A stretch of DNA of 64,000 nt, taken from positions 19,546 to 83,545 of the forward strand of contig CAUTOC010000002.1 of assembly GCA_963539695.1 (NCBI GenBank). The letters run 5' to 3'. Made by a program: the position numbers and the translations under genes. The notes under the pieces were generated by a model. That model had not been told where the DNA came from. It was given only the letters and a program-made list of their open reading frames with translations, and made no database searches. The number at the start of each line of letters is the position of its first letter. Position 1 is the first letter of the stretch. Below are positions 8,628 through 16,683 of the stretch, one piece after another. Source of the DNA: Catonella sp963539695. GTDB lineage: Bacteria > Bacillota > Clostridia > Lachnospirales > Lachnospiraceae.

Positions 8628-9066
8628 ATGAAAATTATACATTTTGAAGAAAGCTATCGGGATGACTTAATCTTTATGATTTTGCAGGCTAAGGATGCTT
8701 TGGGTAGAAAACCGGGCTTAAATGAAGACCTGTTAGATATAAAATCTCATTATTTTGATAAGGGAGGCAGGTTTTGGATTGCCATTGATGAAAATGACAG
8801 AGTTATAGGAAGTATTGGATATATGAGAGTTGATGGCACAAATGAAGCGTTTATCCATAGATTATTTGTGAAGGTGGTAGAGAAACATAAAGGATTAGGG
8901 ACTGCTTTACTTATGACGGCAGAAGAGTATATGAAAAATAATAAAATCTTGGTTTCAAAAGTTCATCTTGGTTCACCAAAAAGCAGATTGGATTGAGTCT
9001 TATTCCTTTTATCTAAAGCATGGATATGTGGAATATGAAGAGAGATATATGAGAAAATTGCTGTAG
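8628..9066 (+). pseudogene. GNAT acetyltransferase with a single-base frameshift in an A-run
   Basis: The first 122 codons are a normal GNAT protein (RLFVKVVEKHKGLGTALLM acetyl-CoA loop) and end at TGA after VHLGSPKSRLD. In the next frame the expected C-terminus continues directly: WIESYSFYLKHGYVEYEERY and MRKLL, then TAG at 9064-9066. The total span is one base more than a multiple of three, so a single extra A in the CCAAAAAGC run (about 8978-8986) explains the break. It may be a true pseudogene, a phase-variable tract, or a sequencing error. Confidence 0.8.
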
Positions 9067-9100
9067 TGTATGAAATATACGTAAGGGATGTTGTATATTT

Positions 9101-9124
9101 AAAATGTTTCACGTGAAACATTTT
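9101..9124. promoter_or_regulatory. parS: parS site 1 (ParB/Spo0J binding site)
   Basis: TGTTTCACGTGAAACA at 9105-9120 fits the Bacillus subtilis parS consensus exactly. Palindromy extends to 24 bp (9101-9124). It is intergenic, upstream of a lipoprotein gene. Reading it as coding gives the spurious peptide MFHVKH. Confidence 0.93.
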
Positions 9125-9145
9125 AATCATTCAGAGGAAATTAAA

Positions 9146-9580
9146 ATGAGAAAAAATAAAATAAAAGTTTTAATATTAGTATCAGTATTAATTTTGAGCA
9201 GTTGCTGCAAAACAGGATATAATAAGGTTAAGTATCCTTATGTACAAGAGTATGTTGTGGGCAAGGGAAATATAAAAGGAAGTGTTGATATAGAAAAATA
9301 TGTTACCATAAGCAAAGATTTTGAAATAGGGGCAAATAAGGATGGATATGCAGTATTTAAAAATCCTGAGAAAGCATTTGATAAATTATTTGAACTATAT
9401 GCTGATGGAATAAAACTAATTCAGAAAGAATTTGATTTAGAACCTTTGTCAGCTGATAACTATGATTGGTATAAAATATATGGAGCGCAAGTAGAGAACG
9501 GGACAGATGAAGAAAAATCACAGGCTAATTTCATAAGTCAGTTTATTGATATATATGAAAATAGTTTTAAAAGTGAGTGA
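9146..9580 (+). CDS. Putative lipoprotein
   Basis: 144 aa starting at the ATG at 9146, preceded by AGAGGA. The earlier in-frame ATG at 9104 lies within the parS palindrome and is rejected. A lipoprotein signal is clear: positively charged MRKNKIK, hydrophobic VLILVSVLIL and the lipobox LSSC, so the mature protein should be anchored to the outer face of the membrane. The mature domain (VSGN-poor, about 120 residues, with AFDKLFELYADGIKLIQKEF) belongs to no family I recognise. Confidence 0.75.
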   Translation: MRKNKIKVLILVSVLILSSCCKTGYNKVKYPYVQEYVVGKGNIKGSVDIEKYVTISKDFEIGANKDGYAVFKNPEKAFDKLFELYADGIKLIQKEFDLEPLSADNYDWYKIYGAQVENGTDEEKSQANFISQFIDIYENSFKSE

Positions 9581-9606
9581 TAAATTTGAAGTTATCGAGG
9601 TGAAAT

Positions 9607-10224
9607 ATGCAAGATAAAAAAGGTTTTGATTTATGGGCAGATGATTATGATAAGAGTGTAGGTTTGTCTGACAAATACGGCTCGTATCCTTTTGCAGGCT
9701 ACAAATCTATTCTTAATGTAATCTATAATCGTGTTATTCGTTCATCTGCGAAGACTGTCTTAGATATTGGGTTTGGAACAGCAGTACTGACTTCAAGATT
9801 ATATGAAAATGGCTGTACGATTTACGGACAAGATTTTTCAGATAGAATGATTGAAATTGCAAAAGAGAAAATGCCTAAAGCAAGTTTGTATGAAGGCGAT
9901 TTTTCCAATGGCTTGGTGGAGCCGATACAGAAACAAAAGTATGACGCGATCATTGCTACATATTCTCTCCATCATCTTACAGACTTTCAAAAAGTAGATT
10001 TTATTACATCATTATTTATGCTGTTGAACGAGGGAGGATGTATATATATCGGAGATATAGCATTTGAAACTCGTTCATTACTTCAAGAATGTATGCGGAT
10101 TGCGGCAGATGAATGGGACGATGATGAAATGTATTTTGTATGGGATGAGCTAAAAGGTCAATTTCCAGAAATGCGATTTGAAAAAATGTCTGACTGTGCA
10201 GGACTTATCACCTTGCAAAAATAA
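9607..10224 (+). CDS. Class I SAM-dependent methyltransferase
   Basis: 205 aa with motif I VLDIGFGTAVLTS near residue 51, YGQDFS (motif II), YEGDF (motif III), DAIIATYSLHHL (motif IV) and LLNEGGCIYIGD (motif V). The N-terminus FDLWADDYDKSV is typical of the YrrT/UbiE-like group (FD.WA..YD). GC content is visibly higher than its neighbours, which could point to separate acquisition. RBS GAGGTG. Substrate unknown. Confidence 0.85.
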   Translation: MQDKKGFDLWADDYDKSVGLSDKYGSYPFAGYKSILNVIYNRVIRSSAKTVLDIGFGTAVLTSRLYENGCTIYGQDFSDRMIEIAKEKMPKASLYEGDFSNGLVEPIQKQKYDAIIATYSLHHLTDFQKVDFITSLFMLLNEGGCIYIGDIAFETRSLLQECMRIAADEWDDDEMYFVWDELKGQFPEMRFEKMSDCAGLITLQK

Positions 10225-10313
10225 CTTCCAGTTTATCTTGATATTCGAAATAAATATTTTTATTGAGAATCAAAAAATACTAAAACATTATCTAAAATAA
10301 AGAGGTATTATAT

Positions 10314-11051
10314 ATGGAAACAAGAGAATATTTTAAGGATATAGGATATAAACCGTTTTTATTTTATGTTGTTTTTGGAGTTACAGGTGAAAAATTGCAG
10401 GTGTCAAAAAGCAGAAATCATGTGGATGTATTCCCGGATGATTTAGAAATTCATTCATTATGCAGAACTAATCATGCAGAATATATAAATGGATTTTTTG
10501 AAGGAATCTTAGGCAAGATATTAAAGGAAGCAAACAGAGAACTGTATGAAAAATGTTTGAATACTGAAGATTGTGCAGTCATTAAGGGCTATATTAAAGA
10601 TGATTCTAACCTTGAGTATATGAGAAATGTTATCGGAATTGTTCAAGCTTTTGTTGAACAGGGAGCAGTCGGAGTACTTGATTTGTTGACTTTTTCAATG
10701 TATGCTCCAAAAGAATGGGAAGAAAACTTATTTGACAGGGAAATTACTGCAAAAAACAATGTAGTTATATTGCTGTCAGAAGAACAAGATAAGTATTGGA
10801 TGCATACAAGAGGAATGGCAAAATTTGGAAGACCTGATTTTAGTTTGCATAATGTAGATAAAAATACCATTGATAAATGTAAGGTAATTCTTGATTATAT
10901 GATGATACACTGTATTAAGGGAGAGTTTTTTAATAGTGAATTTATAATAAATACAAAAAATGGAGATACTTATAAGGTCAAGAGCAAATTTGTTGATGAT
11001 TTTGAAAATGATGACTTTAACAATGCATATTGTGAGATAGATATAGGTTAA
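10314..11051 (+). CDS. Uncharacterised protein, DUF4261-like C-terminus
   Basis: 245 aa, soluble. The C-terminal ~90 residues have YWMHTRGMAKFGRPDFSLHN followed by a helix and a strand pair. That resembles the T.G(L/M)..FG.P(E/D) signature of DUF4261-type proteins, but the match is by eye and tentative. RBS AAAGAGG. The gene is followed by the second parS site. Confidence 0.55.
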   Translation: METREYFKDIGYKPFLFYVVFGVTGEKLQVSKSRNHVDVFPDDLEIHSLCRTNHAEYINGFFEGILGKILKEANRELYEKCLNTEDCAVIKGYIKDDSNLEYMRNVIGIVQAFVEQGAVGVLDLLTFSMYAPKEWEENLFDREITAKNNVVILLSEEQDKYWMHTRGMAKFGRPDFSLHNVDKNTIDKCKVILDYMMIHCIKGEFFNSEFIINTKNGDTYKVKSKFVDDFENDDFNNAYCEIDIG

Positions 11052-11083
11052 AAATTGACTTCAACCTTTTTTTGAAAATATCA

Positions 11084-11111
11084 ACAAAATGTTTCACGTG
11101 AAACATTTTGT
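11084..11111. promoter_or_regulatory. parS: parS site 2 (ParB/Spo0J binding site)
   Basis: The 16-bp core TGTTTCACGTGAAACA at 11090-11105 is identical to site 1. Palindromy extends to 28 bp (11084-11111), the longest of the three. It lies between the gene ending at 11051 and the disrupted GNAT gene at 11189. Confidence 0.93.
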
Positions 11112-11188
11112 CGATAGTACGATTATGAAATTAATGTTTGATTTTATCATTTGTTGTTTTAATAAATTTGAATTTGTAGAGGCAGAGT

Positions 11189-11839
11189 ATGAATATTTCA
11201 GAAATGAATTTGAATGATATTGAAAGTGTTTTGAATTTATATATTGATGTGGGTGTCAAAAGTATTTGACACCTAATGATACAGGATTGCTTCGGCTTCA
11301 CCTCTCGCAATCCTTGCAAAAATATTCGTAATCCGCTCATTTTTTTGCAAAAAATGGCTACTTACTCATATTTTTTGCGTGTCAAAAGATAATAAATTCT
11401 CTTGCAAGCAAGCTTGAATCGAATTTTTATACTTTTGACACTTGTATCATATATTAATTATTATAATAACTATGAAAACTGTTGCTGGACTGAGAAAACA
11501 GCAAAAAAAAGGATTCAACAAGTATTATCTATGATTGATTCCTTCTCATTAATAATGAAAAATGAACAAGATATTGTAATTGGTTTTGCTATGGGATATT
11601 TTAAACAGTATGATGATATTGTAGGATATTCCTTGGAAGAAATTATTATTTCTGCTGATTATCAGCATAAAGGTTTTGGAAGCATATTGTTAAAAGAGAT
11701 TGAGACAAAAGTTAAAGAGAAGGGGGCTTATTGCGTAGAATTACAGGCAGTAAATGATGAATTACATGAAAAATATTACAATAAAGCAGGATATAAAAAT
11801 GCTGCTAATTTTATAATGAAAGTAAAATGGTTTGAATAA
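11189..11839 (+). pseudogene. GNAT acetyltransferase interrupted by a 205-bp MITE-like element
   Basis: The gene starts at the ATG at 11189 (RBS GAGG) with MNISEMNLNDIESVLNLY and stops soon after because of an insertion at 11245-11449. Taking out the element plus one 5-bp TATAT copy (210 bp) rejoins the gene as ...LNLYINYYNNYENCCWTE... and leaves exactly 147 codons in frame (146 aa). That is a normal GNAT with SADYQHKGFGSILLKEIE as the acetyl-CoA loop. A GNAT fragment could in principle still be made from within the element, but its N-terminus would be foreign. Reconstruction is strong because both frame and family pattern are restored. Confidence 0.88.
11245..11449 (+). mobile_element. MITE-like element (205 bp) with TATAT target duplication
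   Basis: A non-coding 205-bp insertion in a GNAT gene. Ends are inverted: TGAT-N4-GTGTCAAAAGTAT at the left (13-bp core 11253-11265) and its complement at the right (11429-11441), closing with ATCA. It is flanked by TATAT at 11240-11244 and 11450-11454. Inside are a palindrome GGTGTCAAA-N4-TTTGACACC near the left end, an AGGATTGC/GCAATCCT hairpin (11283-11314) and one more GTGTCAAAAG (11389-11398). No transposase is present, so movement would need one in trans. A 46-bp partial copy lies at 19955-20000. Confidence 0.8.
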
Positions 11840-11889
11840 GATAACCTCGTTTTATAAAAGTTAAAAATAAAATACCGTAGGATAGAATT

Positions 11890-12333
11890 ATGAAAATATT
11901 GGAAATTAGTAAAAATAAAAAACAGTATATGGAGCTTCTGTTTCTTGCTGATGAGCAGGAAGATATGATTGATAAATATATCAATAGGGGAACAATGTAT
12001 ATTTTAGAAGATAACGGTGTTAAAGCTGAATGTGTAGTCACAGATGAGGGAAATGGGATTCTTGAAATAAAAAATATTGCCACTAATCCAAAGTTTCAGG
12101 GGATGGGTTATGGCAAAAGCCTGATTGATTTTGTTGCTAATAAATATAAAAATAAATTTTCTATATTACAAGTTGGTACCGGGGATAGTCCTGCAACTAT
12201 TGGTTTTTATATAAAGTGTGGATTTTCTCATTCACATATTATCAAAAATTTTTTTACAGATAATTATAATCATCCAATATACGAAGAAGGAGTTAAATTG
12301 GTTGATATGATATATTTGCGTAAAGTTTTATAA
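11890..12333 (+). CDS. GNAT-family N-acetyltransferase
   Basis: 147 aa. IATNPKFQGMGYGKSLIDF is the acetyl-CoA-binding loop (Q-G-M-G-Y-G-K) and IGFYIKCGF is motif B. The C-terminus with FTDNYNHPIYEEGVKLVDMI is typical of the Firmicutes group annotated as YobR-like or stress-related GNATs. RBS is weak (AGGAT). Substrate unknown. Confidence 0.85.
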   Translation: MKILEISKNKKQYMELLFLADEQEDMIDKYINRGTMYILEDNGVKAECVVTDEGNGILEIKNIATNPKFQGMGYGKSLIDFVANKYKNKFSILQVGTGDSPATIGFYIKCGFSHSHIIKNFFTDNYNHPIYEEGVKLVDMIYLRKVL

Positions 12334-12413
12334 ATTCAAAGTTGTGGAAATAGAAAAATATTTATAATAGTATGTGTTTGTAAAAGAGAATGAGAAATAG
12401 GAGGTTAAGACTG

Positions 12414-12929
12414 ATGATTGTTTTAATTACAGGTGCATCACACACAGGAAAGACAGCACTTGCTCAAAAATTGCTTGAGAAATATAAATATCCGTATTTT
12501 TCAATTGACCATTTAAAAATGGGTTTGATTCGCAGTGGTTATACGGAGCTAACTCCGATGAGTGATGACAGGGAACTTACAAAATATTTGTGGCCAATTG
12601 TGTGTGGGATAATAAAAACTGTTATAGAAAACAAGCAAAATCTTATTATTGAAGGCTGTTACATTCCTTTTTCCTGGGCAGATAGTTTTGAAAAAGAATA
12701 TCTTGATAATATAAGATACTATTGCCTTGTAATGAGTGAAAAATACATAAAAAATCATTTCTCTGATATAAAGAGATATGCTAATGTTATTGAAACTCGT
12801 ATAGATGATGAATGGTGTACTTTGGAAACTATGTTGGTTGATAATGCACAGATGTTGGCAGATTCAAAAAAATACAAGGCTAATTATGTGCTTATTGATG
12901 ATGAGTATGAAATAGATATTGATTTATAG
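12414..12929 (+). CDS. P-loop NTPase, small-molecule-kinase-like
   Basis: 171 aa from the ATG at 12414, which has AGGAGG (12399-12404) at the right distance; an ATG at 12390 lies before that site. Walker A is GASHTGKTALAQ near residue 7, followed by the substrate-side FSIDHLKMGL. A second acidic strand, LIIEGCYIPF, is in the Walker B position. The layout resembles adenylylsulfate/shikimate/2-phosphoglycerate-type kinases. Substrate unknown. Confidence 0.75.
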   Translation: MIVLITGASHTGKTALAQKLLEKYKYPYFSIDHLKMGLIRSGYTELTPMSDDRELTKYLWPIVCGIIKTVIENKQNLIIEGCYIPFSWADSFEKEYLDNIRYYCLVMSEKYIKNHFSDIKRYANVIETRIDDEWCTLETMLVDNAQMLADSKKYKANYVLIDDEYEIDIDL

Positions 12930-13068
12930 TTTTATATTTATTGGATAATAGGTTGAGTATACAATAGATAAATTTGCTATATTTTAGAAAAAAGTAAAAA
13001 TAGGTTAATAGTTGATGTTTTTAGTTTATTATTTAAAATTGTAAATTTGAATTTGAAGAGGTGTTAAA

Positions 13069-13587
13069 ATGGAAAAATGTGTTTATATTATTTCCGGACC
13101 TCCGGGAGTTGGGAAAAGTAGTGTCAGCAATGAATTAGCGTATACTTTTAATAAAAGTGCTGTTATAGAAGGAGATAGTATTTATTTAATGATTAGAAGT
13201 GGCTTAGTAGCACCCTGGGAAGATGACGGCTATTATATGGATTTATTTTGGGATAACATAATTAGTATTACTAATAATTTAGTTGATAGGGATATTACAG
13301 TAATAATAGAATATGTGATATTTGAGGAACAAATTAAAAAAAATAAAGAATTCCTAAAGAAGAAGCAAATGAGATTAAAATATTGTGTTTTATTGGCAGA
13401 AGAACAAACTCTTAAAGAAAGAGATTTATCCAGAGAAGAAATACAAAGAACCGGTGATTTATCAATTAAATCAAGAAATGAATTCTTATCTAAAAATATT
13501 AATAAGAATAATTTGCTTTATACAGATAATTTAGATATTAAGGAAACTGCAAATATAATAAAAACATCAAATAGATTTGTTGTTTAA
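13069..13587 (+). CDS. P-loop NTPase, zeta-toxin/chloramphenicol-phosphotransferase-like kinase
   Basis: 172 aa with Walker A SGPPGVGKSSVS near residue 9, IEGDSIYLMIRSG (nucleotide-kinase-like substrate segment), DITVIIEYVIF (Walker B strand) and a lid-like RDLSREEIQRTGDLS. It is unrelated in detail to the kinase just upstream but has the same general fold, so two small kinases stand in a row. RBS GAGGTG. Function not assignable; the third parS site follows. Confidence 0.75.
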   Translation: MEKCVYIISGPPGVGKSSVSNELAYTFNKSAVIEGDSIYLMIRSGLVAPWEDDGYYMDLFWDNIISITNNLVDRDITVIIEYVIFEEQIKKNKEFLKKKQMRLKYCVLLAEEQTLKERDLSREEIQRTGDLSIKSRNEFLSKNINKNNLLYTDNLDIKETANIIKTSNRFVV

Positions 13588-13599
13588 GAGATAAAAATA

Positions 13600-13621
13600 A
13601 AATGTTTCACGTGAAACATTT
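13600..13621. promoter_or_regulatory. parS: parS site 3 (ParB/Spo0J binding site)
   Basis: A third identical core, TGTTTCACGTGAAACA at 13603-13618, with palindromy over 22 bp. It lies between the kinase gene ending at 13587 and the membrane-protein gene at 13661. The three sites are about 2.0 and 2.5 kb apart. Confidence 0.93.
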
Positions 13622-13660
13622 ATATATAAAACATTATTTTATGAATTAAAGGAAAGAAAA

Positions 13661-14176
13661 ATGTTAACCAATTTATTATTAATAGGAGGTTCAGATGGAC
13701 CAACAAGCATATTTCTAGCAGGTAAAATGAATTTTGGTTGGATGAATGTATTTGGGCTGATAATTATAGTTTTATTTCTTATTCCAAACATTATTTACAA
13801 GATAAAAATAAAAAATCATCAAAAACTAAATATTAATAAGTTTATGAAAATTTTAGAACAAATTGGTCAATATGGTTGTATGTTTCTTATGGTATTTGAT
13901 TTTGGAATGGGTGAGTTGGGATTTGGCTCTATTGAGGCATTCTTAGTTTATGCTTTTGGAAATATTATTTTGCTTATTCTTTATTGGATACTGTGGATGT
14001 TATATTTTATCAAGGAAGCATGTTGGAAAAAGATTACATTGGCAGTGATGGGCACTTGTCTGTTCCTGTTAAGTGGAATAACAATGATGTACACTCTTTT
14101 GATTATATTTGGTATAATATTTGGAATAGGACATATATACATTGTAAGTAAAAATAAGCCAAAATTAAAGGGGTAA
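13661..14176 (+). CDS. Membrane protein with decarboxylase-beta-subunit-like N-terminal motif
   Basis: 171 aa with about five membrane helices. The N-terminus, LLLIGGSDGPTSIFLAGK, closely copies the GGADGPT(S/A)IF signature of beta subunits of Na+-translocating decarboxylases (OadB/GcdB). The rest of that ~370-aa protein is absent. Downstream sequence (INKFMKILEQIGQYGCMFLM) is typical of a small clostridial membrane family of unknown function. RBS AAAGG. Four bases separate it from the next gene. Confidence 0.65.
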   Translation: MLTNLLLIGGSDGPTSIFLAGKMNFGWMNVFGLIIIVLFLIPNIIYKIKIKNHQKLNINKFMKILEQIGQYGCMFLMVFDFGMGELGFGSIEAFLVYAFGNIILLILYWILWMLYFIKEACWKKITLAVMGTCLFLLSGITMMYTLLIIFGIIFGIGHIYIVSKNKPKLKG

Positions 14177-14180
14177 ATTT

Positions 14181-14519
14181 ATGAAAAGAGTTATTATATT
14201 ACTAACCTGCATGATTTTGATATTTAATATAACAGGATGTAAAGAAGAAGTTACTGTAAAGAAAACAACAGAAGGAAATCGCAAAACCTATAGTGAAATG
14301 AGTGATGGTAGTTGGACTTGTGGTAATCATACATATAAAAATTGTCTTGAAATAAGTGGTAGAATACCTAATGCTGCTGTAGACACGACCTTTGTATATT
14401 TAAGTAATCTTGAGGAGATAACTTTTGAACAGGCGTGGAAGGATTACGGATTTAGCAGTAATATGAACGATTATTTTTCTTTGGAAGATGCTGTACTTGT
14501 AGATGTTAGGGATGAATGA
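14181..14519 (+). CDS. Putative lipoprotein
   Basis: 112 aa. Signal MKRVIILLTCMILIF, lipobox NITGC (Cys20), then a short domain with SDGSWTCGNHTYKNCLEISGR containing two cysteines that could form a disulphide outside the cell. It follows the membrane protein gene by 4 bp (RBS AAAGGGG overlaps that gene's end), so the two are probably one operon. No family recognised. Confidence 0.7.
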   Translation: MKRVIILLTCMILIFNITGCKEEVTVKKTTEGNRKTYSEMSDGSWTCGNHTYKNCLEISGRIPNAAVDTTFVYLSNLEEITFEQAWKDYGFSSNMNDYFSLEDAVLVDVRDE

Positions 14520-14546
14520 AAAATTTAATTTTATGGAGGAAGAGTT

Positions 14547-14957
14547 ATGAAATCTATATGGAACAGTTGGTTAAAGCAGGCGGTTTTCCTTTATTCCTCT
14601 TTATATACAGTTGCGACAATTTTTAATAGCGTGTTATATCTTTTAAATGGATATTACGAAGATCCTAATGGAAATTGGCATGAATTGGATAGAGCTATAA
14701 TTGTATTTATTATCACCCTTGCATATATCATGGTTAAAACTCTGAAACTTAGAAATTATTGGTTAAAGACTCTCGTGGTATATATTCCTACACTACTGCT
14801 AGTGTTTGTGTATATTTGGGTAACAGGGCTTAGAGAACCGCTTGCAACCACTGCATATAGAGATATATTCATAAATTATACAATAGGTTATACGACTGCT
14901 TCTGTAGTTGGATGGTTTAAAACTTTCATTAAGCGTGAGAATATAGAAAACAATTAG
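14547..14957 (+). CDS. Integral membrane protein (DUF6608-like)
   Basis: 136 aa with four predicted helices (about residues 10-33, 48-63, 72-92 and 108-122). It begins MKSIWNSWLKQAVFLYSSLY; the pattern resembles proteins annotated as DUF6608 in Lachnospiraceae, by memory only. RBS GGAGGAAG. It may belong to the 13661-14957 group of envelope genes. Confidence 0.55.
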   Translation: MKSIWNSWLKQAVFLYSSLYTVATIFNSVLYLLNGYYEDPNGNWHELDRAIIVFIITLAYIMVKTLKLRNYWLKTLVVYIPTLLLVFVYIWVTGLREPLATTAYRDIFINYTIGYTTASVVGWFKTFIKRENIENN

Positions 14958-15098
14958 CTTCAATCAAGCTGTAAATAAGTGTAAAATTAGATTATCGAAA
15001 AAGAATATTATGTGAAGTTATGTGGATAAATTGATTAGAGAGTAAATCAAAAATCAGTAAGTATTTAAAAGTGGCTTAGTTGTAGGGAGAAACATAGG

Positions 15099-15377
15099 AT
15101 GAATTTTATAGACAAAGCATTTGAACAAAACTTAAAAGGTGATGATTTCTTGTAGGCAATGGCAGATATTTATTCAGAGCCGGAAGTATATAAAGAATTA
15201 AAAAAATATCCACGCTTTGTTGCAGATGTTCTAAAAAATGCTAAAAAATTATATGTTTTGGATGACGGTAGTTATGATAAGGAGTATAATAATCTTAGCA
15301 GTCACCTTGCTTTAAATAATGATTATGATGGATTTTGGGATATGGTAAGAGCATATATTGACAGAAATTTAAGCTGA
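15099..15377 (+). pseudogene. Small DMP19/DUF4375-like gene with in-frame TAG
   Basis: The ATG at 15099, after TAGGGAG, encodes MNFIDKAFEQNLKGDDFL. TAG at 15153-15155 then interrupts the frame, which continues in register with AMADIYSEPEVYKELKKYPR to the stop at 15375-15377 (93 codons in all). TAG differs from CAG (Gln) by one base, so a nonsense change is the simplest explanation. An ATG at 15159 could restart a 72-aa product. The YDGFWDMVRAYID end resembles immunity-type proteins, but the family call is uncertain. Confidence 0.6.
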
Positions 15378-15441
15378 TTAATTTATTGAGGGAGTTTTTT
15401 GATATAGACAGTATATTTGAAAGTGAAGGTATATTATAAGA

Positions 15442-15660
15442 ATGGAAGTAGGAAAAACTTATATTGTTAAAAAGGATATTTTTAGTTTTAAAACAGGAGA
15501 AGTTTGGTCTTTAGTTGATGAAAGTTATCAGTTTTACTATGGAGAACATAACTTTACTTTCATTAATGAAGAGAAACAGAGTAAGTCGATGATTTTGCAT
15601 GATGGCTCGAGTAGAGAAATGGAAATATATTGTCATTTGGAAGATTATTTTGAAGAATAG
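15442..15660 (+). CDS. DUF3601-like small protein
   Basis: 72 aa. The pattern VGKTYIVKKDIFSF..GEVWSLVDESYQFYYGEHNFTF... followed by LEDYFE resembles DUF3601, a small all-beta domain whose members sometimes occur as immunity-type genes. The match is by eye. The gene has only a weak ribosome site (near 15431) and stands alone. Confidence 0.55.
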   Translation: MEVGKTYIVKKDIFSFKTGEVWSLVDESYQFYYGEHNFTFINEEKQSKSMILHDGSSREMEIYCHLEDYFEE

Positions 15661-15702
15661 CAACTTGATAATATAAATTTTAATCTATGGGAGGAGGAGA
15701 AA

Positions 15703-16650
15703 ATGAAGGTAGGAATTATTGGAGCGGGGAATATAGCAAAAACATTGACAAAGACAATGCAGCAGATGAAGGATGTTGAAGTTTATGCTATTTCTTCCAG
15801 AAGTAAAGAAAAAGCGGAGGAATTTCGCAGAGAATTTTCACTTTTTAAGGATTATGGGAGTTATGAGGAATTGGTAAATGATGAAGAGGTTGAAATGGTT
15901 TATATTGCAACACCTCATTCCCACCATTATGAACACATGAAACTTTGTATAGAGCATAAAAAAGCAGTTCTTTGTGAAAAAGCCTTTACTTTTAACAGTG
16001 AAGAAGCAAGAGAAATAGCAGAACTTGCAAGAGAAAAACAAGTTTATGTTGCAGAAGCTATATGGACAAGGTATATGCCGTCAAGAAAAATAATTGATGA
16101 AGTAATAAGTTCGGGTATAGTAGGGAAAATAAGCATGATGACATGTAATCTTGCCTATGATATTGATGATAAAGAGAGAATAATAAGACCGGAACTTGCA
16201 GGCGGAGCTTTACTTGACCTCGGTGTATATGGATTAAATTTCATCGTCATGCACTTTGGAAAAAATATTGAAAGAATGGATGTTTCTGTGGTAAAGACGG
16301 AAACAGGGGTAGACGGAAAACTAAATATAAGCTTGATTTACAAGGATAAATTCATGGCAGTAAGTACGCATGGAATTTACGGATGCTCTGATAAAAAAGG
16401 CATATTCTATGGGGAAAAAGGCTATATTGTGGTAAATAATATCAACAACCCTGAGAGTATTGATGTGTTTGATGATAAAAATGAATTAATAAAGCATATT
16501 TCTTTTCCGGAAAAAATCAGCGGTTATGAGTATCAGATAACGGAAACGGTCAACTGTATTCGTGAAGGAAAGTTAGAGAGTAGTTCTATGCCGCTTTCTG
16601 AAAGTGTTTATATGATGGAATTGATGGATGAAATAAAGAAAAAATTTTAG
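15703..16650 (+). CDS. Gfo/Idh/MocA-family oxidoreductase
   Basis: 315 aa, full family length. The N-terminal Rossmann fold has VGIIGAGNIAKTLTKTMQ (GxGxxA-type NAD(P)-binding). VYIATPHSHHYEHMKLCIEH and the conserved EKAFTFN (Lys of EKP) follow, then WTRYMPSRKIIDEVIS and the C-terminal domain with GGALLDLGVY. Such enzymes oxidise or reduce sugars and related polyols, or act on dihydrodiols; the substrate is unknown. RBS GGGAGGAGG is very strong. It is one of the few metabolic genes in this array and has a normal length. Confidence 0.92.
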   Translation: MKVGIIGAGNIAKTLTKTMQQMKDVEVYAISSRSKEKAEEFRREFSLFKDYGSYEELVNDEEVEMVYIATPHSHHYEHMKLCIEHKKAVLCEKAFTFNSEEAREIAELAREKQVYVAEAIWTRYMPSRKIIDEVISSGIVGKISMMTCNLAYDIDDKERIIRPELAGGALLDLGVYGLNFIVMHFGKNIERMDVSVVKTETGVDGKLNISLIYKDKFMAVSTHGIYGCSDKKGIFYGEKGYIVVNNINNPESIDVFDDKNELIKHISFPEKISGYEYQITETVNCIREGKLESSSMPLSESVYMMELMDEIKKKF

Positions 16651-16683
16651 ATAATAAATATACAGACAGTGGGAGTGACATAG

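Noticed and set aside
9104..9145. Start of the lipoprotein at 9104 (MFHVKH...)
   Set aside because: These codons are the parS palindrome; the lipoprotein signal and an AGAGGA ribosome site fit the ATG at 9146.
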